DNA from: Prochlorococcus sp. AG-347-M15 | Lineage (GTDB): Bacteria; Cyanobacteriota; Cyanobacteriia; PCC-6307; Cyanobiaceae | DNA: 64,000 nt | Assembly (NCBI GenBank): GCA_003281185.1 | Contig: QCCS01000008.1 | Location: 1-64,000, forward strand | Direction of reading: 5' to 3' | Shown here: piece after piece, positions 34,712-44,917 of the stretch | Position numbering within the stretch: position 1 is the first letter of the stretch | How the letters are laid out: every line of letters starts with the position of its first letter | Made by a program: the position numbers and the translations under genes | Notes under the pieces: generated by a model | The model's input: the letters and a program-made list of their open reading frames with translations, nothing else | Told to the model about the DNA's origin: nothing | Databases searched by the model: none

Positions 34712-35635
34712 TTGAGAAATTTAGTTACGGGAGGGGCTGGTTTCCTTGGTTCACATTTAATAGATCGTCTTATGAAGACCGATCAAGAAGTTATTTGTCT
34801 TGATAACTACTTTACTGGGAAGAAGTCTAATATAAGAAAATGGATAGGAAATAAAAACTTCGAATTAATAAGACATGACGTTACATATCCTATTCAACTA
34901 GAAATAGATAGGATATGGCATCTTGCCTGCCCTGCATCACCTGTACATTATCAAAGCAATCCAATTAAAACAGCAAAAACCAGTTTCTTGGGTACTTATA
35001 ATATGCTAGGACTGGCAAGAAGAGTAGGTGCGAGAATATTATTAGCTAGTACAAGTGAAGTATATGGAGATCCCGAAATACATCCTCAACATGAGGAATA
35101 TAAAGGCTCAGTGAATCCTATTGGAATTAGAAGCTGTTATGACGAAGGCAAAAGGATAGCCGAATCATTGTGTTTTGATTATCAAAGGATGCATAATACA
35201 GAGATTAGAGTGGCTAGAATTTTTAACACTTATGGTCCAAGAATGGTTCCAGATGATGGAAGAGTTGTGAGCAACTTTATTGTGCAAGCATTATCAAATA
35301 GCCCGATTACTATATATGGGGACGGATCTCAGACAAGATCTTTCTGTTATGTTGATGATTTAATAGACGGACTTATATCTCTTATGAATTCAAAAGAATG
35401 CGGACCCATAAATATTGGGAATCCTAATGAGTTCACTATCAAAGAATTAGCTGATATTGTAGTCAATAAATTGAATTCAAAATCTAAATTAACTCACTTA
35501 CCTCTGCCTCAAGACGACCCATTACAAAGAAAGCCATTTATTGAAAAAGCCAAAACCAAATTAAATTGGGATCCCAAAATAAATCTAGAAATTGGTCTAG
35601 AAAAAACTATAGACTATTTCAAAGAAATGATTTAA
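34712..35635 (+). CDS. UDP-glucuronate decarboxylase (UDP-xylose synthase)
   Basis: 307 aa extended SDR converting UDP-glucuronate to UDP-xylose (NAD-dependent). It has [12 protein letters not shown] (5-16), the strongly diagnostic CPASPVHYQ (about 74-82), [14 protein letters not shown] (about 108-121) and YxxxK in SCYDEGKR (about 143-150). The start is TTG: MRNLVTGG places the glycine loop at the normal distance, and no upstream ATG is in frame. The sequence looks like marine picocyanobacterial homologues. The next gene, UDP-glucose dehydrogenase, would supply its substrate but is frameshifted. Confidence 0.96.
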   Translation: MRNLVTGGAGFLGSHLIDRLMKTDQEVICLDNYFTGKKSNIRKWIGNKNFELIRHDVTYPIQLEIDRIWHLACPASPVHYQSNPIKTAKTSFLGTYNMLGLARRVGARILLASTSEVYGDPEIHPQHEEYKGSVNPIGIRSCYDEGKRIAESLCFDYQRMHNTEIRVARIFNTYGPRMVPDDGRVVSNFIVQALSNSPITIYGDGSQTRSFCYVDDLIDGLISLMNSKECGPINIGNPNEFTIKELADIVVNKLNSKSKLTHLPLPQDDPLQRKPFIEKAKTKLNWDPKINLEIGLEKTIDYFKEMI

Positions 35636-35686
35636 AAAGAGTAGTTTTTTTTATGTTAGTCTTTTAATATTTAGAATTTAGTAGTA

Positions 35687-37112
35687 ATGCAAATAAAAAA
35701 TATATGCTGTATTGGTGCTGGGTATGTTGGGGGCCCAACTATGGCTGTTATTGCAGATAAATGTCCAGATATTCTTGTCAATGTTGTTGATATAAATAAA
35801 GATAGAATTCAAAAATGGAACAGTCCTAATTTAGATGAATTACCAATTTATGAGCCTGGGCTTAAAGAAATAATCGAAAAATGTAGGAATAAAAATTTAG
35901 GATTTTCATCATCCATCAAAGAAAAAATAAAAGAGGCGGATATGATTTTTATTTCTGTAAATACCCCTACAAAACAAAAAGGATTTGGCGCTGGTAAAGC
36001 AAGTGATTTAAAATGGGTCGAAGCATGTGCACGGCAAGTAGCTTTATACGCATCAGATCATACAATTGTAGTCGAAAAAAGTACCTTACCTGTTAGAACT
36101 GCAGGTGTTATAAAAGAAATTTTAAATGAGACTGAAGTATCTCCCAATAACTCAAGTTTAAAGAAGACTTTTGATGTTTTATCCAATCCAGAATTTCTTG
36201 CAGAAGGTTCTGCAATTGATGATTTAATCTATCCAGATAGAGTTCTTATTGGAGGTGAAAATCATATGGCAATTGAGAGTTTGGTTAAAATTTATCAAAA
36301 CTGGGTTCCCAATGAGAAAATATTGAAAACAAATCTTTGGAGTAGCGAATTAGCTAAATTAACTTCTAATGCTTTTCTTGCACAGAGGATTAGTTCTATT
36401 AATTCAATAAGCGCTATTTGTGAGGAAACTGGAGCTGATATAAGGGAAGTTTCTAAAGCAATTGGTTTTGATAGCAGAATTGGATCTAAATTTCTTAATT
36501 CTGGCCCAGGATTTGGGGGGAAGTTGTTTTAAAAAAGATATCCTTAATATTGTTTATTTATCCGAATTTTTTGGATTACCCGAAGTTGCATCCTTTTGGG
36601 AAAGTGTAATTAAATTAAATAATTGGCAACAACATAGAATTTCAAAGTTAATAGTAAGAAAACTTTTTGGAACACTATCAAATAAAAAAATTGTTATTTT
36701 GGGTTTTGCTTTCAAAGCGAACACTAATGATACGAGGGAGTCTCCAGCCATTAATGTTTGCAAAGATCTTTTGGAGGAAGGAGCATGTCTCGTAATACAT
36801 GATCCTAAGGTCTCAAGTGATCAAATAAATTTTGATCTTAAATTTGAATCTTCAAAGAATTTCCTAAAGGATAGTAATTCTATTGATGTAGAAGGTAAAT
36901 GGCATAAAGAAAATGATTTAATGATTTCATTTAAAGATGCTGATGCTGTTGTTCTTTTAACCGAGTGGAGTGAGTATAAAAAAATAAACTGGAAAGAGGT
37001 CTCTGAAAATATGAGGAAACCTTCTTGGATATTTGATACTAGATCGCTTACCAATCCCGTTGAAGTTAGAAATGCTGGATTAAATTTATGGCGAATTGGA
37101 GATGGTCTTTAA
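35687..37112 (+). pseudogene. ugd: UDP-glucose 6-dehydrogenase, interrupted by a +1 frameshift
   Basis: Oxidises UDP-glucose to UDP-glucuronate. The N-terminal part (35687-36532) has [16 protein letters not shown] (about 6-21) and [12 protein letters not shown] (about 165-176); the NAD-domain wording [14 protein letters not shown] is of the animal-like Ugd type. The reading frame breaks in a run of six G at 36515-36520 where five are needed. Frame 1 ends GPGFGGKLF-stop; after the shift the protein continues [11 protein letters not shown], restoring the catalytic Cys and the C-terminal half (to 37112), including GFAFKANTNDTRES. Without the extra G it would encode an intact protein of about 475 aa. 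A sequencing error, phase variation or a real recent pseudogene are all possible. Confidence 0.9.
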
Positions 37113-37144
37113 ATATTTTTAATATAAAGCACTACATTATATAT

Positions 37145-38359
37145 CTAACCAAATTCTTTTATAAATTTATCAATAGTAGAATGAAGTCTATTAAACATTT
37201 TGCTAGTCATTCCATGATGTAAGGGTAATAAAACTCCATTTTTCATAATTAAATCAGAGTTTGCGAGGCCTCTATTAGTTACTCTTTTTTTTATATTACG
37301 GCACATTGGTTGTCTAAGAATATTACCTGTAAATATTACTCTTGTTTGAATATCTCTTTCTTCGAGATAAATTTGGAACTGCTTTCTATTAAATGAAATA
37401 TCGTCTTTTAATAAAATTGGGAATGCCAACCAAGCTGTAGAAACACCAGGCAATTCTTTAGGCGTTTCAAAATATTCACTATATTTTTTAAAGAAATTAC
37501 ACTGATGCTGAAAGTTTTCTTGTCTTTTTAAGATATTTTTTCTTAAATTTTGAAGTTGCGCTAAACCAAAAGCAGCTCCAACTTCATTACCTTCTAAATT
37601 ATAGCCAATCTCCTCAAATACAAATTTCGCGTCATATTCAATCCCATCAAGATTTATATTGAATCTATTTTCAATAGCCTCACTATGCTCATCAAATAAT
37701 GATGAACTCCTTCCCCAAGATCTCAATAACTTAGCTTTTTTAAAAACTTCATTATCATTTAAAGTAAGAGCTCCGCCATTACCGGCACAGTTGATTATGT
37801 GAGATCCATAAAAACTCGTTATAGACATGTCAGAAAATTTTCCACTTGGAATTTTATTTTGCAGAGTGGCACCTAATGTATCTGCAGAGTCTTCAATTAC
37901 TTTTAAATCATATTTATTTGCAATTCTCCTTATTCTTTCCCAGTCGCATAAATTACCTAATAGGTTTGGGGCCAAGATTGCAACAGTCTTATCTGTAATT
38001 AATTCTTCTATTTGGTCAACGTCAATACAATACATCAGAAGATCTACATCAGTAAAAACAGGCACCAACTTGTTCTTAAGTAAACAGCCTACCGTAGTAG
38101 AAAAAGTCAAGGCTGGAGTGATAACTTCAGAACCCGGCTTAAAATTATAAGCTTCTATTCCAAGATATAAAGCTGAAGAACCTGAATTAACATATAAACA
38201 ATATTTTTTTTCAAATATTTTTGAAATTTTATCCTCAAATAATCTTGAATTCTTTCCCATTTGGGTTGATTCATTTAAGCATTCTACAACTGCATTAATT
38301 TCATCCTGACCATATACAGTTTTTGCATAAGAAATTTTTTCTGTCATAAAATTATCCAC
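37145..38359 (-). CDS. PLP-dependent sugar 3-dehydratase-like protein (ColD/RfbH group, His replaces Lys)
   Basis: 404 aa DegT/DnrJ/EryC1 fold protein. The PLP-lysine site reads SFYGSHIINCAGNGG, with H187 in place of Lys, the hallmark of the 3-deoxygenating enzymes ColD (GDP-sugar) and RfbH/E1 (CDP-sugar). The C-terminal half is RfbH-like (RFN..L..I.YD, IGYNLEGNE, GLAQLQNL, FTGNILRQP), but the cysteine cluster that binds RfbH's 2Fe-2S centre is absent: residues 218-232 read SSSLFDEHSEAIENR. It may therefore work like ColD without a reductase. Possible substrates in this locus are the CDP-4-keto-6-deoxyglucose of RfbG or the Gmd product. Confidence 0.82.
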   Translation of the reverse strand: MDNFMTEKISYAKTVYGQDEINAVVECLNESTQMGKNSRLFEDKISKIFEKKYCLYVNSGSSALYLGIEAYNFKPGSEVITPALTFSTTVGCLLKNKLVPVFTDVDLLMYCIDVDQIEELITDKTVAILAPNLLGNLCDWERIRRIANKYDLKVIEDSADTLGATLQNKIPSGKFSDMSITSFYGSHIINCAGNGGALTLNDNEVFKKAKLLRSWGRSSSLFDEHSEAIENRFNINLDGIEYDAKFVFEEIGYNLEGNEVGAAFGLAQLQNLRKNILKRQENFQHQCNFFKKYSEYFETPKELPGVSTAWLAFPILLKDDISFNRKQFQIYLEERDIQTRVIFTGNILRQPMCRNIKKRVTNRGLANSDLIMKNGVLLPLHHGMTSKMFNRLHSTIDKFIKEFG

Positions 38360-38446
38360 TTTAGAAATTTTACATTTAATAACTCACATTTAGGTGAAAA
38401 AAGTTTACTTATAAAAATTTTCTTCAAAAAATTTAAATTTTTTAAA

Positions 38447-40351
38447 TTAATTTAAATCATTTAATTTCTTCCATTCAGGAACTAATTCTTTTAATATTTT
38501 CAATGATTCTTCAGTCTTATAATCATTTAAAAAATTTAAAAGTTTATCAATCCTCGAAAATAACCTTTTATTATCCATAGATTTTTCTTTTGCTCTGAAA
38601 ATAAGGGGATGTGAAGTTGGTAAAGATTCCCCATTAATCAATAATTCCTCGTAAAGTTTTTCTCCTGGCCTTAAGCCAACTAATTTTATTTCAATGTCTC
38701 CATTAGGATTATCTGAATTCTTTATTGATTTTCCACTCAAAATTATCATCTGTTCAGCTAATTTCTTTATCAAGACCGGTTCACCCATGTCTAAGAGAAA
38801 AAGATCGCCTCCTTTTGCTAAAGATAAAGATTGCAAAACTAATTGAGAGGCTTCGGAGATTGTCATAAAGTACCTTAATATTTTTTCATTAGTGAGAGTA
38901 ATAGGACCTCCACTTTTAATTTGACTCCTAAATAAGGGAACTACAGAACCTGAAGAGTCTAGTACATTTCCAAAACGAACCATTGAAAAAACAACAGGAT
39001 CTGAATTTATATTTTTTGTTTTTTTATCAGAAAATCCCTGAACTATAAGTTCCGACAATCTTTTAGAAGCACCCATAATGTTTGTCGGTCTAACTGCTTT
39101 ATCAGATGATATAAAAACAACATTTTTGACATATGTATCTTCTGATGCAGAGCAAACTTTATATGTAGAAACAATATTATTTCTAATCCCTTCAACAGCA
39201 TTTATTTCAACTAATGGAACATGTTTATAGGCTGCGGCATGAAAAACAACGTCTACTTTATTATCTAAAAGAATTTTTTTTAAAGTCTGATAGTCACAGG
39301 CATTACCTAGAACTGTTTTTATTGGGAACTTAATTTTCAAATTAATGAGACTTTTATTAATTAAATAAAGATTATTTTCATTCATATCGAAAAGTATCAT
39401 TTTTTTTGGATTTAAATAATAAATTTGTTTGCATAACTCACTACCTATAGATCCTCCTGCCCCCGTTATTAAAATAACTTTCCCCTTCACACCCATCCCA
39501 AGTAATTTTTTATCAGCATTAACTACTTCTCTACTTAACAAATCATTTATTGAGATTGGCATAAGATTGTAGGAATCCAATTTGCCAGATATTACCTCTT
39601 TAATAGAAGGTATAGATAAAAGAGGAATTTTATAATTTTGGAGATACTCTATTAACTTTTTCCTTTTTGTCCGATTTAAATTTGGTACAGCTAAAAGTAT
39701 TTGGTCAACTTTATTTTTTAAATTATCGAGTTCAATAGGTGCTTTAATTACTAATCCTAATATAGATCTGCCCCACAATTTTTTATCATCATCCAAAAAA
39801 CAAATGATTTTATAGGTATTAAGTTTCATTAAATTTTTTGCTAGTTGCGCTCCATTTTCTCCTGCCCCATAGATTATGACATTGATTAATTTTTTATTTG
39901 GGAGGCTTGTAGAGTAATTTACAAAATCTCTTATAGTAAGTCTTAAAAATATTTGTGATAAGCATGTAAAAACCATCATTAATATAAATGAAGGTTGATA
40001 ACTAACATTTAGTCTGAACCCATAAAGATAAATTAAAGAATATAGGAGTACATTCCTACCCAGAATCTGATAATAGGTTGTAACACCAGAATACCTACTT
40101 AGTGCTTTATATTGTTTGGTAAGAATATAAATAATAGGACTTATGACAATTGCGGTATAATATATCCACAAAAATGACGAAAAATCAAAATTATAAACTT
40201 CAGAATAAAAAACTCTTTTTAAAAATAAAACAAACGTAGCAATAGATATTGAAAATAAAACTATTAATAAATCAACCATTAACAATATCCATTTTCTAAG
40301 TATAGGTTTTGCCTGATATAAAATTTGAAAAAGTGACTTTGCTTTATTCAT
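38447..40351 (-). CDS. FlaA1/WbpM/CapD-type membrane nucleotide-sugar 4,6-dehydratase
   Basis: 634 aa inner-membrane protein. About four N-terminal transmembrane helices (residues 20-135) precede a first Rossmann domain (IYGAGENGAQLA, about 158-169) and the catalytic SDR domain (ITGAGGSIGSE, about 295-305). The active site has SSDKAVRPTNIMGASKR (about 413-429), with Met in the usual Tyr position, as in the WbpM group. It makes UDP-4-keto-6-deoxy-GlcNAc, a precursor of QuiNAc, FucNAc or bacillosamine, typically the first sugar added by a WecA-like transferase. The first codon begins a soluble stretch of about 15 residues. Confidence 0.94.
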   Translation of the reverse strand: MNKAKSLFQILYQAKPILRKWILLMVDLLIVLFSISIATFVLFLKRVFYSEVYNFDFSSFLWIYYTAIVISPIIYILTKQYKALSRYSGVTTYYQILGRNVLLYSLIYLYGFRLNVSYQPSFILMMVFTCLSQIFLRLTIRDFVNYSTSLPNKKLINVIIYGAGENGAQLAKNLMKLNTYKIICFLDDDKKLWGRSILGLVIKAPIELDNLKNKVDQILLAVPNLNRTKRKKLIEYLQNYKIPLLSIPSIKEVISGKLDSYNLMPISINDLLSREVVNADKKLLGMGVKGKVILITGAGGSIGSELCKQIYYLNPKKMILFDMNENNLYLINKSLINLKIKFPIKTVLGNACDYQTLKKILLDNKVDVVFHAAAYKHVPLVEINAVEGIRNNIVSTYKVCSASEDTYVKNVVFISSDKAVRPTNIMGASKRLSELIVQGFSDKKTKNINSDPVVFSMVRFGNVLDSSGSVVPLFRSQIKSGGPITLTNEKILRYFMTISEASQLVLQSLSLAKGGDLFLLDMGEPVLIKKLAEQMIILSGKSIKNSDNPNGDIEIKLVGLRPGEKLYEELLINGESLPTSHPLIFRAKEKSMDNKRLFSRIDKLLNFLNDYKTEESLKILKELVPEWKKLNDLN

Positions 40352-40741
40352 TAAATTTTATTTTTAATCTTTTCTCAAGTATTGATAATTTTACAATAGT
40401 CCTTTGGATTATACAGTTTTTGTTCATTTAATTAAATTTATTTACTTGCTGCTTTAGAAGTTGAAACTTAGAAAAATATTATATATTTTTGGAAAAAGAT
40501 AAAGAACTTATTAATAAACTAAAAATAATTAACTTTTTGATAAAGAATAAATCTTAGTAGAACTTTAAATGACAATAAAATTGATTTAAGTACTATAAAA
40601 AATTTAAATGTTGAATTCTAAAACTTTAATTAAGAAAAAACTTTTCTCTAACTAATTAAGAAGCTTTAATACTATGGCCAATTTTATTTAATAAATAAAA
40701 TAAGGATCTCTTTTTACAAAAATTTAATCCAGTAGCAGAAA
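40352..40741. other. 390-base intergenic gap, nothing recognised
   Basis: Lies between two minus-strand genes, upstream of the FlaA1-like gene and downstream of a glycosyltransferase. It is very AT-rich and probably holds the promoter of the 38447-40351 gene. I see no ORF with protein-like content. A 21-base A/T-only palindrome at 40681-40701 is within chance expectation. Confidence 0.5.
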
Positions 40742-41875
40742 TTAAAACCTTATATTATTTTTAATTAATTGAGCATATATTTTTAAATGTTGAGCATTAA
40801 CAAAATTTATATCAAAATTTTCTACCGCAAAATTTCTTCCAGCCTTACCCATTTTTTTGCATAAATTGGGAGAATCTAAAAGCTTTTTTAAAGCACTAAT
40901 CAAAGCCTTTGTATCCCGAGCAGGAATAAGAATTCCTGTTTTATTTGATATTATCGCATCTCTGCAACCTTGATGATCTGTGGTAATGATAGGTTTACCG
41001 CATGCCGCAGCCTCTATAAGAATTTTAGGTAATCCTTCTCCATAATAAGATGGCAAAACTACAATTTTTGATTCGCATATTAGGTCTTTCATTTCTTTTA
41101 TATATCCACAATATTTAATTATTCCATTACTTACCCAAGCCTTTATTTGTTCTTCAGAAACACAATCAGGATTTTCTTTATCTAACATTCCCGCGACTAA
41201 AAAATTGTACTTTTTAGAGTTCATTAATTTTGCACTTTCTACAAATTCAAGCAATCCTTTTGATTTAAGAAGTCTTGATGCAAATAAAATATTTTTTTTA
41301 TTTGATTCTTTTTTTAACGGCTTAAAAAAATTCAAATCAACCCCTGAACCTTTTATTAAACTAGTTTTTTCTAAATTAAGATTACACATTCGACTGATTT
41401 TCTTTAAGTCTTCTTTATTTTGAAAAATAACTTTTAAGTTTTCTTTTGAAAATGCAAGCCTAATAAAAAATTTCGCAAAGAATTTTAATATCAATGCTCT
41501 CAAGTCAGAAGATATAAAAAGGTATCCTAATCCCGAAACTGAAGCCACAAAAGATACATTTGTTAAAAACTTTGCGGCAAATCCTCCAAAAATTATAGGC
41601 TTTAGAGTAATTGCGTGTACAATATCAGGTTTTATTCTTTTTATTAAGAAGAATACTTGAAAAAAAGACTTTGCTGTTTTTATTAAGTGAGAACCTCTAT
41701 CAAACACTATTGGATGAAGATTAAATCCTAAAGGAATAAGTTTTTCTTCACAACCAGTAAATTTTGTAGCTAGGTGGACTTCATAATTATTTTTAATTGC
41801 TTCTATACCTATATTTAATCTATGTGAACAATAAAACCAGTCAGCATTAACGATAAATAAAATTTTTTTTTTCAT
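40742..41875 (-). CDS. Glycosyltransferase, GT4 family
   Basis: 377 aa GT-B glycosyltransferase. The N-terminus ILFIVNADWFYCSHRLNI (about 5-22) and VASVSGLGYLF (about 109-119) are typical of GT4 enzymes from O-antigen loci that add sugars to undecaprenyl-linked HexNAc. The C-terminal domain shows ILFASRLLKSKGLLEF (about 196-211) and the donor site YGEGLPKILIEAAACGKPIITTD (about 279-301). It begins immediately after the RfbG stop codon, so the two are probably co-transcribed. Confidence 0.94.
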   Translation of the reverse strand: MKKKILFIVNADWFYCSHRLNIGIEAIKNNYEVHLATKFTGCEEKLIPLGFNLHPIVFDRGSHLIKTAKSFFQVFFLIKRIKPDIVHAITLKPIIFGGFAAKFLTNVSFVASVSGLGYLFISSDLRALILKFFAKFFIRLAFSKENLKVIFQNKEDLKKISRMCNLNLEKTSLIKGSGVDLNFFKPLKKESNKKNILFASRLLKSKGLLEFVESAKLMNSKKYNFLVAGMLDKENPDCVSEEQIKAWVSNGIIKYCGYIKEMKDLICESKIVVLPSYYGEGLPKILIEAAACGKPIITTDHQGCRDAIISNKTGILIPARDTKALISALKKLLDSPNLCKKMGKAGRNFAVENFDINFVNAQHLKIYAQLIKNNIRF

Positions 41876-42991
41876 TTAAAATTTAGTTAAATTTTTTTCA
41901 TAAAGTTGAATGTCACTAGTACATAAATCAAGAGAAGAATAAGAGTCTTCTCTAAATTTTTTGTACCATTCAACTGTTTTTTTTACAGAAAATTCCAAGT
42001 TCCAAATAGGCTCCCAATTCAAAAGATAAAAGGCTTTATCAATTTGGAGGTGCAATTTTTTAGCTTCGTGAAATTGATTAAAATCATCATCATTTTTTTT
42101 AATAGCACCGGGCCAATACTTAATTATTTCATTAACAAGGGACTCAACTGACTTATTTGAAGAGATGTTTGGTCCAAAGTTAAATGCTGAAGTTAAAAGA
42201 TTATTAGAGTTTTTATGTAATTCATTTTTTGATTGATATAACTTTTCTGCCAATATTATATAACCTGCCAAGGGATCCAAAACATGTTGCCATGGTCTAG
42301 TCGAATTAGGATTTCTTATAAATATTTTTTTATCATTTTCTAGTGATCTAATGACATCAGGGAAAATTCTATCTTTAGCCCAATCTCCACCCCCTATCAC
42401 ATTTCCCGATCGAGCAGAAGCTATTGCTAAATTAGAACCTTTATTATCAGAATAACAAAAACTATCTCTCCAACTCGATATTGCAATTTCTGCGGCAGCT
42501 TTACTTGCACTATAAGGGTCATGTCCACCAAGTTGGTCATTTTCTCTATATCCATACTCCCATTCCATGTTTTTATAAACTTTGTCTGTCGTAACCATAA
42601 TCACTGCACAATTTTTTTTGATAATTGATAGGCTTTCAAGAAGATTTAATGATCCCAATAAGTTTGTAGACCATGTCTCTAATGGATTCTTATAACTTTC
42701 TCTTACCAATGGCTGAGCAGCTAAGTGAAAAACTATATCAGGGCTTATTTCTTTTATACTACTGTTAAGTTTTTCAATATCTCTAATATCAACAAAAAAA
42801 TCTTTTGATAAAGTCTTTTCGTTTGTTATCTCTTTAAATAAAGATTTTCCATTCAAGGGTGACAAAGATAAACCATATACATCAGCGCCAAGCAAATTTA
42901 ACCAAACTAATAACCAACTCCCTTTAAATCCGGTGTGTCCAGTAATAAGAACCCTTTTATTTAACCAGAATTCCTTATTCACAATTACCAT
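41876..42991 (-). CDS. rfbG: CDP-glucose 4,6-dehydratase
   Basis: Produces CDP-4-keto-6-deoxyglucose, the branch point for 3,6-dideoxyhexoses and related CDP sugars. About 371 aa from the chosen start MVIVNKEFWLNKR. An upstream ATG nine bases earlier (43000), or the longest open frame (43069), would run deeper into rfbF. Motifs are ITGHTGFKGSWL (shortly after the start, diagnostic for RfbG), HLAAQPLVRESY, TTDKVYKN (Thr-Asp-Lys active site) and YxxxK in DPYSASK. It overlaps rfbF by a few bases, showing translational coupling. The CDP pathway partner is probably the 3-dehydratase-like gene at 37145. Confidence 0.95.
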   Translation of the reverse strand: MVIVNKEFWLNKRVLITGHTGFKGSWLLVWLNLLGADVYGLSLSPLNGKSLFKEITNEKTLSKDFFVDIRDIEKLNSSIKEISPDIVFHLAAQPLVRESYKNPLETWSTNLLGSLNLLESLSIIKKNCAVIMVTTDKVYKNMEWEYGYRENDQLGGHDPYSASKAAAEIAISSWRDSFCYSDNKGSNLAIASARSGNVIGGGDWAKDRIFPDVIRSLENDKKIFIRNPNSTRPWQHVLDPLAGYIILAEKLYQSKNELHKNSNNLLTSAFNFGPNISSNKSVESLVNEIIKYWPGAIKKNDDDFNQFHEAKKLHLQIDKAFYLLNWEPIWNLEFSVKKTVEWYKKFREDSYSSLDLCTSDIQLYEKNLTKF

Positions 42992-43755
42992 GTTTTCCAT
43001 GATGCTTGTCCTTCCTCCCATCTTTTCTGTAGTAATTTGTGGTCTCTTAATGTATCCATAGGTTGCCAAAATCCATAATGCTTAAAAGCATTTAACTCAT
43101 TGTTTTGAGATAGTATTTTTAGGGGTCTATCCTCCCAAACACAATCATCCCCATCAATAAAATCAATCGCAGAGGGTTCAAGAACAAAAAAACCTCCACT
43201 AATCCATGAATTATCTCCTACTGGCTTTTCCTGGAAAGATTTCACTCTGCCACCTTCAAGTTCTAAAACCCCAAACCGCCCAGGAGGTTGTACAGCCGTT
43301 AATGTGGCTAATTTTCCTGAATTAATATGCTCCTCAATAAGTTTACTAATATTGATATTCCCAACCCCATCACCATAAGTAAGACAAAAGGTTTCATTAT
43401 TTAAAAACTTTCTTATTCTTGCAATTCTTCCACCTGTTTGAGTAAGTTCTCCTGTGTCTATAAGCGTTACTTTCCAATCCTCTGATTTTCTACTATGGAA
43501 AAAAACTTTTTCTTCCTTTATATCAAAAGTAACATCATTAGTATGAAGAAAATAATTAGAGAAGAATTCTTTTATAAGATAACCTTTATATCCCAAACAT
43601 ATTATAAATTCATTAATACCATAAGAACTATAAATTTTTAAAATGTGCCATAATATCGGTTTACCACCGATTTCTACCATAGGCTTAGGCCTTAAATGAG
43701 TTTCCTCTACTAATCTTGTTCCTAATCCACCAGCTAATATTACCGCTTTCATCAC
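42985..43755 (-). CDS. rfbF: Glucose-1-phosphate cytidylyltransferase
   Basis: 256 aa nucleotidyltransferase forming CDP-glucose. ILAGGLGTRLVEETHLRPKP (about 6-25) is the diagnostic RfbF N-terminus; LTYGDGVGNINI (about 125-136) is the metal site, followed by LTAVQPPGRFGVLE (about 152-165), FQEKP (about 174-178) and WQPMDTLRDH near the end. Met1 and Met2 are both possible starts. First gene of the rfbF-rfbG-GT run. The 97 bases upstream hold its likely promoter. Confidence 0.96.
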   Translation of the reverse strand: MMKAVILAGGLGTRLVEETHLRPKPMVEIGGKPILWHILKIYSSYGINEFIICLGYKGYLIKEFFSNYFLHTNDVTFDIKEEKVFFHSRKSEDWKVTLIDTGELTQTGGRIARIRKFLNNETFCLTYGDGVGNINISKLIEEHINSGKLATLTAVQPPGRFGVLELEGGRVKSFQEKPVGDNSWISGGFFVLEPSAIDFIDGDDCVWEDRPLKILSQNNELNAFKHYGFWQPMDTLRDHKLLQKRWEEGQASWKTW

Positions 43756-43853
43756 TTAAGTCATTTAAATAATATTAAAACAAATTACCAATTTAAAGTT
43801 AACTATTTACTAAACTTAATTTTTTTTTCAAAGGTAATATTAAAAAATTCATC

Positions 43854-44858
43854 TCAATTTAAGATTCTATTTAAATGTGCCTTAGCGAGTTTGGGACTGA
43901 AGTTGATAGTTTGTTTTTTCTTAAAAATACTAATATATGTGAGATAAATTCTACTAAATAATTTTAAAGGTATAATTACAATTATTAAAATTATAAACTT
44001 ATTAAAATTCATAACTTTTTGAGATTTAAGTATAAATTTCTGAAATATTTGAAAATCAATTCTCCCATATGCTCTAGCTGCTAGCATTAATCTTATAGAG
44101 TTTATTGGGTTTCTTGGTATAACTTTTTGCTTTGCATAAAATGAGTAATTATCTAATCCCCAAATAATGTCTGGATAGAATAAATACCAAATTTGAAATG
44201 ATTTACTTAACCAAGTTTGACTTCCTAAACGCATTTTGATTGCGGGTGTTCCAAAGTAATGGACTTCCCTATTATTTTTAATTGCTCCAATGCAATCAAT
44301 ATGTGCAAAAAAAGATCCGATTTTAGATTTTTTATAATTTTCAATCCATAGTTTTTTATTCACAATTATTGCACCAACGTAAGTAAGGTATCCTCCCATA
44401 TCAATTAAAAACTTATCATTATCATCCTTTTCATATAAAAAGTTTTTATTATTGGGCATTCTTTTTGATTCAATTATCCCTTCTTCTGAGAAAGCTTTAC
44501 TATTACAAACTAACAAATTTGGTTGTTTTGTTTTTAAAAATTTGATTATTTTCTTTAAAACCCCATTAACTAAAATATCATCATCACCAAATACCCATGC
44601 ATATTTTCCAGTAGCCAATTCAATTGATCTATTAACATTAGAATCAAGACAATTATATTTTTTTGAAGAAAAGTATTTTATATATTTATTATTTATATAT
44701 TCCTTTTTATAGAGATTTTTAATATCATTGTTCAAGCTATTATCTGAGATAATTAGATTAATATTTTTACCAAACTCGTCATCCTTGAGAATTGATCTAA
44801 TCGCTTTTTTTAAAAAAATTGCCCTGTTATGAGAAGGTATAACTATTGAAAGAAACAT
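43854..44858 (-). CDS. Glycosyltransferase, GT2 family
   Basis: 334 aa inverting GT-A glycosyltransferase. The N-terminus SIVIPSHNRAIFLKKAI (about 4-20) is the GT2 nucleotide-binding start, ISDNSLN (about 36-42) follows, and the DxD-type site is WVFGDDDIL (about 89-97). A hydrophobic stretch near 285-305 may associate with the membrane. Minus-strand neighbours are rfbF and asparagine synthase. Donor unknown. Confidence 0.92.
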   Translation of the reverse strand: MFLSIVIPSHNRAIFLKKAIRSILKDDEFGKNINLIISDNSLNNDIKNLYKKEYINNKYIKYFSSKKYNCLDSNVNRSIELATGKYAWVFGDDDILVNGVLKKIIKFLKTKQPNLLVCNSKAFSEEGIIESKRMPNNKNFLYEKDDNDKFLIDMGGYLTYVGAIIVNKKLWIENYKKSKIGSFFAHIDCIGAIKNNREVHYFGTPAIKMRLGSQTWLSKSFQIWYLFYPDIIWGLDNYSFYAKQKVIPRNPINSIRLMLAARAYGRIDFQIFQKFILKSQKVMNFNKFIILIIVIIPLKLFSRIYLTYISIFKKKQTINFSPKLAKAHLNRILN

Positions 44859-44917
44859 TTAAGAAAAAATTTTTTTTTTGAAATTTAATATTCTTTGTAA
44901 TAATAAATTTTATACAT

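Noticed and set aside
36462-37112. Second half of ugd as an independent gene
   Set aside because: Its first residues before GGSCFKKD do not look like a protein start and overlap the first half; it is the continuation of ugd after a one-base shift.
40681-40701. Perfect 21-base palindrome as a possible terminator
   Set aside because: A/T only with 10-base arms; about one such palindrome is expected by chance in a window of this size and composition, and no T-tract follows on the minus strand.
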